From Deltaproteobacteria bacterium (GTDB lineage Bacteria > Myxococcota > JACRCW01 > JAFGSX01), in contig JAFGSX010000006.1 of NCBI GenBank assembly GCA_016934455.1, positions 1 through 36,007 on the forward strand: 36,007 nt of DNA. The letters run 5' to 3'. Made by a program: the position numbers and the translations under genes. Positions within the stretch are counted from its first letter, which is position 1, and every line of letters begins with the position of its first letter. Of the stretch, positions 14,891 through 23,102 are shown piece by piece. The notes beneath the pieces are model-generated. The model searched no databases, was not told where the DNA came from, and saw only the letters and a program-made list of their open reading frames with translations.

Positions 14891-17800
14891 TTATTCGACC
14901 GGGCCGTCGACGTAGATCTCGACGAACTCGTTGTTGTAGGTGCCGCTGCCGATGGTGTCGCAGAACTCGCTGATGTAGGCGCCGTTGGGCGGGGTGCCCA
15001 GGATCTGGCCGCCGCCCGGGTTGGAACCGCTGCCAGCGGCCGCGCCGATGATGTTCCAGGCCGCCTCGGAGTTGGCGCTCTGCAGCGGCAGCTTGCGCTG
15101 GTAGCACTTGCCGATGGTCAGCGCCACGGTGGGACCGTCGACGATGTCGACGCCGCCGGCGCGCTTGAGCGAATAGGTCTCGGCGCCGTTGATCATCGGG
15201 AAGGTGTCGCCCGAGTTCAAGTAGACCACGTTGCTGCCGAGCGTGACCTGCCAGAACGACTCGAACGAAGCCTTGGCCGCGTTGCGGGCCACGATCAGGT
15301 AGCCGCCGATCGGCACCGTGGTGCTGGCCGGGATGGTGAAGGTGCGGGCGCTCTCGGTCTGGATCAACTGGTAGCCCGAGAGATCCTGCACCAGCGCGCT
15401 CGGATCGACGACCGTCACCGTCGCGCTGACGGTGTGGTTGAGGGTGGCGCTGACGCTGCCGACCACGGGCGTGGCGGCAGCCACCAGCTCGAAGCTGCCG
15501 CTCATGGCGTTGAACGGGATCGTCATGCTGCGCATGACGGTGCCGACCTGGCCGGCGTTGAGATCGACGGTGGCGGCGCCGAGCGGGGCCGGCAGGTCGA
15601 GGCCGACCTCGAAGCTGGTCGTGGCGCCGGTCAGCACCGTGGCCGTGGCCGGAGCGATCGAGACCACGCGAACCGTCTGGTCGTCGGCCAGCACGCGCAC
15701 ATCGGCCCCGGCGCTGGCGCTGCCGATGGTGGCCGTGATGTGCGCCGGATCCGCGGCGGCGGCCAATCCCTGCACCAGCACCTCGGCCCGGCTGGCGCCG
15801 TTGGGCACCACGACCGAGGCCGGTATCTGGGCGATGCCACCCGGCGCCAGCGCCAGGGCGACCGTGGTGTCGGCCTCGACCGGCCTGGTCATCTCGACGA
15901 ACAGGCCGTGCGGGACGGTGGAGGTGGCCGCCGCGCCGACCCGCGCGTAGACCAGGCTGTCGCTGAAGCGCGCCAGCGTGGCCGGCCCGCTCATGACGTC
16001 GTTGGCGTCGCGCGGCAGGATCTTGAAGTTGCTGAAGGAGTAGTGCAGCGGGCCGACCAGGGCCGAGAACGAGGTGCCGACGGCAAATGTGTTGTCCAGC
16101 TCCTGGTAGATCAAATCGTCGACGCGCAGGCCGCCGGTGACCGCGAACTCGTCGTAGTCGCCGGGAGCGTCGGCGTTCTGCACCGTGACCGTCACGTCGT
16201 TGACCCGGATCAGCACGCCCTCGTATTGCTCGGCCAGGCTGCCGCCGTTGGCCACGTCGGCCGCGTCGACCACCGCGGGCGCCAGCACCGCGCCCGAGCG
16301 GAGCCAGGTCAGCGTCGGCGATTCGATCTCGGTCATATCGAAGTACTCGCTGTAGACGCCGTCGATCCGGAGGTCGTCGCCCCGGACCGGGGTGCGCGGA
16401 GTCGCGGTGCCGTCGTTGGCGGTCGGCGTGGCGTTGGCGTAGACGTAGATGCCCGACCAGGCGCCGCCGCTGCGCTCCTGGCACCAGATGCCCTTGAGCC
16501 CGACGGCGGTGACCGCGCACTCGAACGCGACGCGCGAGCCGACGTCCGGGTGGCTGGCCGAGGCGATGTCCTGGATGTCGTGGATGGTGGTCGGGCAGCC
16601 GGCGTTGCCGGGGTTGGCCACGTCTGGACACGGGTCGCACGGATCTCCGTGGCCGTCGTTGTCGCGGTCCGACTGCGGCGCCGGGTTGGGCACGCCCGGG
16701 CAATTGTCGACGGTGTCGAGCACACCGTCGCGATCGGCGTCGTCGGGATCGAACACCGTGCACTGATCGGTGTTGGCGTCCAGCGGGCAGGGATCGCAGA
16801 CGTCGCCGATCAGGTCGTTGTCGAAGTCGCCCTGCTTGCCGTGGTCGAACGGCCGCTTGGGATTGAAAATGGTGGGGCAGTTGTCCTGCTCGTTGGCGAT
16901 GCCGTCGCCGTCGAGGTCCGCCGCGTTGGGCGGCTCGGTGTAGACGGTGGAGCCCATCACCGACTCGTTCTCGCCGCGGTAGGGCACGCAGGTGGGCTCG
17001 TTGGGAGGTGTGCCGCAGACCACCAGATCGTACATCTGACCGACCGAGGCCAGCAGCGTGCTCAGGGACTTGCCCACCTCGCGCTGCACGCACACCCGGT
17101 ACTGGCTGCCGCAGACATCCAGCGGGTCGCAGTTGCTCTCGAGCGCGGCCACCAGCGCGGCGCGGCCGGACAGCACCTTGCCGCCGCGTATGACCAGCAC
17201 CACGTCGTCGGGCTCGGCGCGCACCACCGAGGAATAGTGGTCGCCCTGGCCTACCCGGAACAGCGCCAGGTCGGCGATCTTGCCGGCCTGCAGCACGCCG
17301 ATGCTGTTGGCGACGCCGGTGGAGCGGGCAGCGCCGATGGTGGCCATGCGCCACAGATCCTCTTCGCTGAAGTAGCCGCCGAAGTAGTTGTCGTTGAGAA
17401 AGGCCGCGCAGGCCAGCTCGCGCAGCATGTTCATCGAGCCGGACGGGATCCAGTCGCTGCCGAGACCGATCGGCATTCCGAGCCGGTGGTAGAGCGTGAC
17501 CGCGGCGGTCTCCCCGTACAGGCAGATGTTGGTGCGCGGCGACCAGATCAGCTTGGCGCCGCGCGCTGTCAGCTCGGCGATGGCCGAGGCGCTGAAGCCG
17601 ACGCCGTGGATGATGCCGGCGTTTGCGCCCAGCAGATCCTGACCGCCCGCGGCGTTGCCGCTCAGGCACAGGAACTCGTTGAAGGCGTAGTCGTCGATGC
17701 CCTCGCTCACGTGCGGCGTGTAGGCGTTGGCCGAGGCCACCGCGCTCGCGCTGTCGTAGCTGGGATAGCCGCAGCCGGTGCTGAGCTGAGTGCCGTCGCT

Positions 17801-18568
17801 GTCGCCGAGCGGAAAGGTCGAGTAGAGCACCTTGCCCTCGGGCAGCCCCTCGAGGCCGCCCGCGTTGTCGAGGTTGCGCAGAAAGCCGGGCGCGGTGCCC
17901 GAGCCGTTGATGCTGGTGGCGCCGCCCAGCACAAAGCGCAGCTCGCCGTAGATCTTCTGGTCGGTGGTGGCGCCGCCGGCGGTGGTGATCTTGGGCTCGC
18001 CGTCTGACGAATCGCCCTTGCGCCAGTCGTGGCGGTGCTCGTAGCGGATGGTGCCGGGCGCGGTCGGCGCGCGCGGGATGTCGGCCATCCAGCCCATATG
18101 ATCGTGGGTGTTGATGAGCCCGGGCGAGATGGCGACGCCGTTGCAGATGATCTTCTTGGCCGCGCCGGCGCTGCCGAAGCAGTCGCAGCCGACGCAGTCG
18201 ATGACGCCGTTGGCGTTGAAGACCACGGCGCCGCGCTCGTAGACGCGGCCCGGCGTCAGCACCGTGCCGACGACCATGGTCGTGGTGTTGCCGGCGACCA
18301 CCTCGCACTCGCCCGGGTTGGCCACCGTGGTCGGCGCGCCGGTGCAGGTCTCCACCGCGGTCGCGCTGTCGGGCTGAGAGGCGTCGCTGCCGGAGGCATC
18401 GCTGCCGGAGGCATCGGTGCCCTGGCGATCGACGCCGGGGCCGGCGTCTTGGCCGCCGTTGGCGTCGACGCCGGGGCCGGCATCGGTGCCGGGCTCCGGC
18501 TCGCACTGGCAGCGGCACACAAAGAGAAACAGACAGGGAATGACCAGCAGCGCAAGACGATTCTTCAT
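14891..18568 (-). CDS. exported amidohydrolase fused to TSP3, OB-like and lamin-tail segments
   Basis: 1225 residues. The N-terminus is a signal with clustered Cys (FLFVCRCQC), perhaps a lipobox although -1 is not Gly/Ala, then a DAGPGV/DASGS linker. Residues ~95-500 form a metal-dependent amidohydrolase of the TRZ/ATZ type: HDH at 155-157, H286 in HVSEG, H321 in IIHG, SPRTN at 343-347 and D372 in GSDW, so the metal ligands are intact. At ~560-660 are TSP3 calcium-binding repeats (DLDGDGIANEQDNCP). An OB-like segment as in secreted nucleases follows (GIYVY, GDDLRIDGVYSEY). After beta-rich repeats there is a rearranged lamin-tail domain at 1055-1225. Substrate is unknown; chlorohydrolase- or deaminase-type activity is only a family inference. 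Confidence 0.9.
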   Translation of the reverse strand: MKNRLALLVIPCLFLFVCRCQCEPEPGTDAGPGVDANGGQDAGPGVDRQGTDASGSDASGSDASQPDSATAVETCTGAPTTVANPGECEVVAGNTTTMVVGTVLTPGRVYERGAVVFNANGVIDCVGCDCFGSAGAAKKIICNGVAISPGLINTHDHMGWMADIPRAPTAPGTIRYEHRHDWRKGDSSDGEPKITTAGGATTDQKIYGELRFVLGGATSINGSGTAPGFLRNLDNAGGLEGLPEGKVLYSTFPLGDSDGTQLSTGCGYPSYDSASAVASANAYTPHVSEGIDDYAFNEFLCLSGNAAGGQDLLGANAGIIHGVGFSASAIAELTARGAKLIWSPRTNICLYGETAAVTLYHRLGMPIGLGSDWIPSGSMNMLRELACAAFLNDNYFGGYFSEEDLWRMATIGAARSTGVANSIGVLQAGKIADLALFRVGQGDHYSSVVRAEPDDVVLVIRGGKVLSGRAALVAALESNCDPLDVCGSQYRVCVQREVGKSLSTLLASVGQMYDLVVCGTPPNEPTCVPYRGENESVMGSTVYTEPPNAADLDGDGIANEQDNCPTIFNPKRPFDHGKQGDFDNDLIGDVCDPCPLDANTDQCTVFDPDDADRDGVLDTVDNCPGVPNPAPQSDRDNDGHGDPCDPCPDVANPGNAGCPTTIHDIQDIASASHPDVGSRVAFECAVTAVGLKGIWCQERSGGAWSGIYVYANATPTANDGTATPRTPVRGDDLRIDGVYSEYFDMTEIESPTLTWLRSGAVLAPAVVDAADVANGGSLAEQYEGVLIRVNDVTVTVQNADAPGDYDEFAVTGGLRVDDLIYQELDNTFAVGTSFSALVGPLHYSFSNFKILPRDANDVMSGPATLARFSDSLVYARVGAAATSTVPHGLFVEMTRPVEADTTVALALAPGGIAQIPASVVVPNGASRAEVLVQGLAAAADPAHITATIGSASAGADVRVLADDQTVRVVSIAPATATVLTGATTSFEVGLDLPAPLGAATVDLNAGQVGTVMRSMTIPFNAMSGSFELVAAATPVVGSVSATLNHTVSATVTVVDPSALVQDLSGYQLIQTESARTFTIPASTTVPIGGYLIVARNAAKASFESFWQVTLGSNVVYLNSGDTFPMINGAETYSLKRAGGVDIVDGPTVALTIGKCYQRKLPLQSANSEAAWNIIGAAAGSGSNPGGGQILGTPPNGAYISEFCDTIGSGTYNNEFVEIYVDGPVE

Positions 18569-18598
18569 TGGGCACCCGAGGCAAAGTTGACGAAAGGC

Positions 18599-18604
18599 AG
18601 TGTA
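18599..18604 (-). promoter_or_regulatory. extended -10 box for the amidohydrolase gene
   Basis: TGCTACACT on the minus strand (TACACT at 18599-18604) with an upstream TG, 30 nt before the ATG at 18568. No clear -35. Confidence 0.35.
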
Positions 18605-18697
18605 GCACGCCGGCGCGATTTGTCGCGCGGCGATGAGCCGCCGGCGCCGATTTCGGATCCGCCGTCGGTTTCGGGTATCGCCGCGGTCTCGGTTGTC

Positions 18698-18706
18698 TAT
18701 TATAAC
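18698..18706 (+). promoter_or_regulatory. -10 candidate for the OmpA-family gene
   Basis: TATTATAAC in an otherwise GC-rich gap (18569-18746), about 40 nt before the ATG at 18747. A strong Shine-Dalgarno AAGGAGG (18734-18740) sits 6 nt before the ATG. No convincing -35. Confidence 0.35.
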
Positions 18707-18746
18707 GTCGGGTCAGCGCAACGACGCCCCGGCAAGGAGGCTGGAC

Positions 18747-20069
18747 ATGGCTAACGGACCATCCGGGCATCGACATCTGGCGGTCTCGATCGCGGCGCTG
18801 TGCGCCGTCGGCTGCGCGACCGTCTCGCCGTCGCCGCTGCCTCCGCTGCCCAAGGGCTCGGCGCCCGAGGTCGCCGGCGCCTACCGCGGCGCGGAGAAAT
18901 CCTATGACCGCTGCTCCCGGGCGTACCTCGCCGCGCAGTGGCCATGGCAGCTCTACCCGGCTCTGGGCGGCGGCGCGGTCGCGGTCGGAGCGGTGGGCAC
19001 CGCGGCCGGCCTGGCGGGCTATGCCCATCTCGACCGCAATGCCGCGCTGGCCACGGTCGCCGGCCTGGGTGCGCTGGGCGCCGTGGCGGCGGGCGCGGCC
19101 GCGTTGTTCGGCATCGAGGCGTGGCGGCAGTGGCAGCGCGAAGAGGCCTACAAGCAGGTGCTCGACGTGGCCAACGGCCGGGCCGCCGAGGCGATCGCCG
19201 GCCGCGACGCGCTGGCCATGACCGAGCTGACCCGCATCCTCAACGAGGAGTGCCGCGCGGTGTCGTCCTCCAACGGCAGCACCGACGCCTTTTTGGTGCT
19301 GCAGGACGAGCAGCGCTGGCGCGAGCACGTGGCCAAGCTGGAGTCCGAGCGCACCGGGATGGTGCGCGAGCGCGACCAGGCGCTGCGGGATCTCGACGGC
19401 GCTCGCGGCCAGCTCAACGCCGACGCGGTGCGCATCCGCGGCCTCGAGGGGGCGGTCGCCGAGCGCGAGTCGCAGAACACCTCGCTGCGCGGCGAGGTGG
19501 CGCGCCTCGAGGAGGCGCAGGCCACGCTCTCCAAGCGGCAGCAGCAACTGCTCGAGGAGAAGCGCAAGCTCGAGGAGCAGACCACCCACTACGCCGAGCT
19601 GGAGAAGGCGCTCAAGGCCGAGGTCGCCCAGGGCCGGGTCGCGCTGCGCCGGCTGCGCGATGGGGTGGTGGTCGAGATGCCCAACAAGGTGCTGTTTCCC
19701 TCCGGCTCGGCCGATCTCAACGACGTGGGCAAGCAGACGCTGCAGGCGGTTGCGGGCGCGGTGCGCAACCTGACCGACCGCCGGATCCGGATCGAGGGCC
19801 ATACCGACAACGTACCGGTGGGCAAGGATCTGCCGTACGCCAGCAACTGGGAGCTGTCGGCGGCGCGCGCCATCACGGTCACCAAGTTCATGCAGGAAAA
19901 CGGCGTCAGCCCCTCGAACATGAGCGCCGAGGCGCGCAGCGAGTACGCGCCGATCGCGCCCAACGCCAACGAGGACGGCAGGTCGCGCAACCGCCGCATC
20001 GAGATCTACCTGGTGCCCAAGCCGCTCGGCTCGACCGAGGCGCTCAAGCTCGAGGGCGCCGCGCCCTAG
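18747..20069 (+). CDS. OmpA-family peptidoglycan-binding lipoprotein with coiled coil
   Basis: 440 residues from the ATG preceded by AAGGAGG. The signal ends AVGC, so Cys23 may be lipidated. Two hydrophobic segments lie at about 70-130 (Gly/Ala-rich), then a long heptad-like coiled coil (about 190-305). The OmpA domain follows: VLFPSGSADLNDVGKQ, IRIEGHTDNVPV, NWELSAARAITVTKFM, and NRRIEIYL, the residues that grip meso-diaminopimelate (TDN...R) being present. It probably links an envelope membrane to peptidoglycan. The coexistence of a lipobox and two membrane-like helices is unusual for a Pal-type protein; it also resembles MotB-like or chemotaxis-linked OmpA proteins. The frame is open further upstream but without a ribosome site. 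Confidence 0.88.
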   Translation: MANGPSGHRHLAVSIAALCAVGCATVSPSPLPPLPKGSAPEVAGAYRGAEKSYDRCSRAYLAAQWPWQLYPALGGGAVAVGAVGTAAGLAGYAHLDRNAALATVAGLGALGAVAAGAAALFGIEAWRQWQREEAYKQVLDVANGRAAEAIAGRDALAMTELTRILNEECRAVSSSNGSTDAFLVLQDEQRWREHVAKLESERTGMVRERDQALRDLDGARGQLNADAVRIRGLEGAVAERESQNTSLRGEVARLEEAQATLSKRQQQLLEEKRKLEEQTTHYAELEKALKAEVAQGRVALRRLRDGVVVEMPNKVLFPSGSADLNDVGKQTLQAVAGAVRNLTDRRIRIEGHTDNVPVGKDLPYASNWELSAARAITVTKFMQENGVSPSNMSAEARSEYAPIAPNANEDGRSRNRRIEIYLVPKPLGSTEALKLEGAAP

Positions 20070-20223
20070 CCACCGCTGGCGGGGGAGCCCGCGGCGTCGG
20101 CGGGCCGGCCGGGGACGGGGCGGCGGCCGCGCGCTTCGGGTGCCAAAGCCGGCGGTTTGCGCTACAAAGCGGATCCCGGAGATCAGGGCGGGCCAGATCG
20201 CCCGCGGACAACAGGAGCGTGAC

Positions 20224-21501
20224 ATGGCGACCAGCGAATCCCGTGCCGTGCATCGCGGCAAGACCCTCGGCATCCTCGTCGGCGGCGGCCCCGCGCCCGG
20301 CATCAATGGCGTGATCCGCGCGGCCACCATCGAGGCGCGCGAGGCCGGCCTCAAGGTGTACGGGCTGCGCGACGGCTGCCGCTGGCTGGTCAAGGGCGAC
20401 ACCAAGCATGTTCTCGAGCTCGACGTCGACGATGTCTCGCGCATCCACTATCTCGGCGGCTCGGTGCTCGGCACCTCGCGCGTCAATCCGACCAAGCAAG
20501 AGGAGGACATGGCGCGCACCATCGACGCCCTGACCGCGCTCGGCGTCGACTTCCTGGTCACCATCGGCGGCGACGACACGGCCAACACCGCGCAGATGAT
20601 CAACCGCAAGGCCGAGAACCGCATCCGCGTCGCCCACGTGCCCAAGACCATCGACAACGATCTGCCGCTGCCCGGCACCATGCCGACCTTTGGCTACCAG
20701 ACCGCGCGCCACCTCGGCTGCGCGCTGGTGCAGAACATCCTGGAGGACGCCACCACCACGGCCCGCTGGTACTACCTGGTGGTGATGGGGCGCTCGGCCG
20801 GCCACCTGGCGCTGGGGGTGGCCAAGGCGGCGAGCGCGACGCTGGCGATCATCCCCGAGGAGTTCCGCGGCAAGCCGATCCGGTTTGGCAACCTGTGCGA
20901 CATCCTCGAGGGCGCGGTGCTCAAGCGCAAGCTGCGCGACCGCAACTACGGCGTGGTGTGCCTGGCCGAGGGGCTGGCCGCGCACATCCCGCCCGAGGAT
21001 CTGCAGGGGATCGACGACGTCGAGCGCGACGCCCACGGCAACATCCGCTTCGCCGAGATCGAGCTCGGCCGGCTGCTCAAGAACGAGGTGCGCAAGCGGC
21101 TCAAGGCGCGCGGAGTCGACGTCACCATCGTCGACAAGAACATCGGCTACGAGCTGCGCTGCCAGGCTCCCATCCCGTACGACATGGAGTACACCCAGGA
21201 CCTGGGCTTTGCCGCCGTGCGCTACCTGCTCGAGGGCGGCAACGGCGCCATGATCTGCATGATCGACGGCAAGCTGGTGCCGATCGGCTTCGACGAGATG
21301 CTCGACCCGCAGACCAAGAAGACCAAGGTGCGGCGCGTCGACGTCGACGGCGACTACTACCGGGTGGCGCGCGAGTACATGATCCGCATCGAGCGCAGCG
21401 ACATCGACGATCCCAAGCGGCTGGCTCAGCTCGCGCTGGTCGCCAACACCACGCCCGAGGCGTTCAGACAACAGTTCGGCTACCTGGCCGAGCCCTGGTA
21501 G
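20224..21501 (+). CDS. pfp: 6-phosphofructokinase, PPi-dependent type
   Basis: 425 residues, the ATG preceded by CAGGAG with 6-nt spacing. GGGPAPGING at 20-29, GGDDT at 115-119, PKTIDND at 140-146 and MGRSAGH at 188-194 are the PFK catalytic and binding motifs. Asp in place of the second Gly in GGDD, and Lys in PKTIDND, are the marks of pyrophosphate-using enzymes, so it should convert fructose-6-phosphate and PPi to fructose-1,6-bisphosphate reversibly in the cytoplasm. The length fits the short PPi class. It is followed after 4 nt by a GT4, so the two form an operon linking glycolytic flux and sugar synthesis. Confidence 0.93.
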   Translation: MATSESRAVHRGKTLGILVGGGPAPGINGVIRAATIEAREAGLKVYGLRDGCRWLVKGDTKHVLELDVDDVSRIHYLGGSVLGTSRVNPTKQEEDMARTIDALTALGVDFLVTIGGDDTANTAQMINRKAENRIRVAHVPKTIDNDLPLPGTMPTFGYQTARHLGCALVQNILEDATTTARWYYLVVMGRSAGHLALGVAKAASATLAIIPEEFRGKPIRFGNLCDILEGAVLKRKLRDRNYGVVCLAEGLAAHIPPEDLQGIDDVERDAHGNIRFAEIELGRLLKNEVRKRLKARGVDVTIVDKNIGYELRCQAPIPYDMEYTQDLGFAAVRYLLEGGNGAMICMIDGKLVPIGFDEMLDPQTKKTKVRRVDVDGDYYRVAREYMIRIERSDIDDPKRLAQLALVANTTPEAFRQQFGYLAEPW

Positions 21502-21505
21502 CGCC

Positions 21506-22972
21506 ATGTTGCAGATCGCCCCCGTCGACCGCGAGCTGCAGCTCGCCGAATACGAGCAGGTGCCCGGCCTGCTGACCACGCTGGCCGAGCTGAGGCACGA
21601 GGCGCAGCACGCCGTCAAGCGGCTGCGGCAGCGCCGGGTGATCGTGATCAGCGAGGCTTCCGGCGTCGGCTGCGACGCCGAGATGCTGCCGTCGCTGGTG
21701 GCGCTGCTGCGCGCCTGCGGCATCGACGCGCAATGGTGGCAGCACCGGCCCGACGACGCCCGGGCGGTCGAGCTCAACCGCCGGCTGCGGCGGCTGGTGC
21801 TGGGCGACGCGGCGCTGGCGCACACCCTGGACGACGAGGACGCGGCGCTGTTCCAGGCGCAGGCCCAGGCGGCGGCGCGCGAGCTGGCACCCCAGATCGC
21901 GCGCGACGACGTGTTGCTCGTGCACGGCATCGGCACCGCCGCGATCGGCGCCCTGCTCAAGCGCGAGCGGCGGACGCTCGCGCTGTGGCGTTGCACGCTG
22001 GGGCTGGACGAGCGCAAGCCGCAGACGCGTGCGGCCTGGCGTTTTCTCAAGGACCACCTGACGCCCTACGACCGCGGCCTGTTCAACTGCGCCGAGTACA
22101 TCCCGCAGTACTTTACCAACCGCGCGTCGCTGGTGCCGCCCGGCGTCGACCCGCTCAGCGACAAGAACCGCACGCTGTCGCTGCACCAGGTGGTGGGCAC
22201 GCTCTGCTCGGCCGGGCTGGTCGAGCCCGCGGCGTCGATCCCGGCCCGGCCGTTCTCGGGCACGGCGCAGCGGGTGGACCGCGAGGGCCGGCTGCGCGAT
22301 CCGGGCGAGCTGGAGCTGCTGCATCGGCCGCTGGTGCTGCAGATCTCGCGCTGGGATCGGCTCAAGGGCATGGTGCCGCTGATCGAGGGCTTTGCCCTGC
22401 TCAAGCGGCGGCTGGCGGCCGGCGAGCTGCGCGACCTGAGCGAGCCCGAGCAGCACCGGATCGAGATCGCGCGCCTGGTGCTGGCGAGCACGGATCCGGC
22501 GGCGCTGGGCGACGATCGCGAGGCGGTGGCGGCCTTTGACGAGGTGGTGGCGACCTGCGCTGCGCTCGATCCGGAGCTGGCCCGCGACGTCTGCATCCTG
22601 GCGCTGCCGGCCGGATCGGCCCGCGAAAACGCGCTCATCGTCAACGCGCTGCAGCGCGCGGCCAGCGTCATCATCCAGAACTCGCTGCGCGAGGGCTTCG
22701 GGTTGACCGTGGCCGAGGCCGGGTTCAAGGGGGTGCCGGTGATCGGCAGCGCCACCAGCGGCATCAAGCTGCAGCTCCGGCACGAGATCGACGGCCTGCT
22801 GTGCGACGATCCGGCCAACCCCGACGCTGTGGCAGACAGCCTGCTGGCACTGTTTTGCGACCCGGAGGCGTGCCAGCGCTACGCCGCGTCGGCACAGCGG
22901 CGGGTGCTGGCCGAGTTTTTGATCACCTCGCAGCTTCAGCGGTTGCTGCGCCTGTTGAGCGAGCTGGCGTAA
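21506..22972 (+). CDS. GT4 glycosyltransferase, TreT-like (trehalose synthase type)
   Basis: 488 residues. VISEASGVGCDAEMLPSLVALLRACGIDAQWW is the N-terminal Rossmann start of TreT-like enzymes. QISRWDRLKGM is the donor-side loop, and NALQRAASVIIQNSLREGFGLTVAEA holds the conserved Lys/Arg...E-G-F-G-L-x-x-x-E of GT4. TreT makes trehalose from NDP-glucose and glucose reversibly; the acceptor here is not proven, and the KxxHN region seen in TreT is not obvious. Starts 4 nt after the PFK stop with no good Shine-Dalgarno, so it probably depends on coupling. Followed by a T-rich, AT-rich gap without a hairpin terminator. Confidence 0.8.
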   Translation: MLQIAPVDRELQLAEYEQVPGLLTTLAELRHEAQHAVKRLRQRRVIVISEASGVGCDAEMLPSLVALLRACGIDAQWWQHRPDDARAVELNRRLRRLVLGDAALAHTLDDEDAALFQAQAQAAARELAPQIARDDVLLVHGIGTAAIGALLKRERRTLALWRCTLGLDERKPQTRAAWRFLKDHLTPYDRGLFNCAEYIPQYFTNRASLVPPGVDPLSDKNRTLSLHQVVGTLCSAGLVEPAASIPARPFSGTAQRVDREGRLRDPGELELLHRPLVLQISRWDRLKGMVPLIEGFALLKRRLAAGELRDLSEPEQHRIEIARLVLASTDPAALGDDREAVAAFDEVVATCAALDPELARDVCILALPAGSARENALIVNALQRAASVIIQNSLREGFGLTVAEAGFKGVPVIGSATSGIKLQLRHEIDGLLCDDPANPDAVADSLLALFCDPEACQRYAASAQRRVLAEFLITSQLQRLLRLLSELA

Positions 22973-23034
22973 ATCTTCTTTTTTTTGTCGTTTTGTCTTT
23001 ACAGGCCAATTTTCTCTTGAGCTGAATAGGTAGG

Positions 23035-23083
23035 TATGATTTGGCTCGCGCCGTCTTTAACAGGTAAAGACTCAACGCGAGCC
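23035..23083 (+). promoter_or_regulatory. AT-rich leader with long two-part hairpin before the Cys-rich protein
   Basis: The gap 22973-23102 is strikingly AT-rich for this genome (T-runs at 22979-23000). TATGAT at 23035-23040 is a -10 candidate without a good -35. Then GGCTCGCG (23043-23050) pairs with CGCGAGCC (23076-23083), and inside it GTCTTTA (23053-23059) pairs with TAAAGAC (23065-23071) around loop ACAGG. It ends 8 nt before the GGAGG ribosome site. It could be an operator or a 5' UTR hairpin controlling translation or stability. Confidence 0.5.
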
Positions 23084-23102
23084 GTTAAATTGGAGGATGA
23101 AG

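Noticed and set aside
13547-18007. Very long open frame on the plus strand opposite the amidohydrolase and GT2 genes
   Set aside because: Composition is Arg/Gly/Asp/His-rich without any domain, no ribosome site, and it is the complement of well-supported genes. A GC-rich antisense shadow.
14883-20444. 1853-codon open frame on the minus strand spanning several genes
   Set aside because: Arg/Gln-rich frameshadow of the amidohydrolase and of the OmpA and PFK genes; no coherent domains.
22973-23000. T-runs after the GT4 gene as an intrinsic terminator
   Set aside because: No stable stem precedes the T-tract.
23097-23102. Start of paralog 1 at the first ATG
   Set aside because: That ATG touches GGAGG with no spacer; the ATG at 23103 has normal spacing and matches paralog 2.
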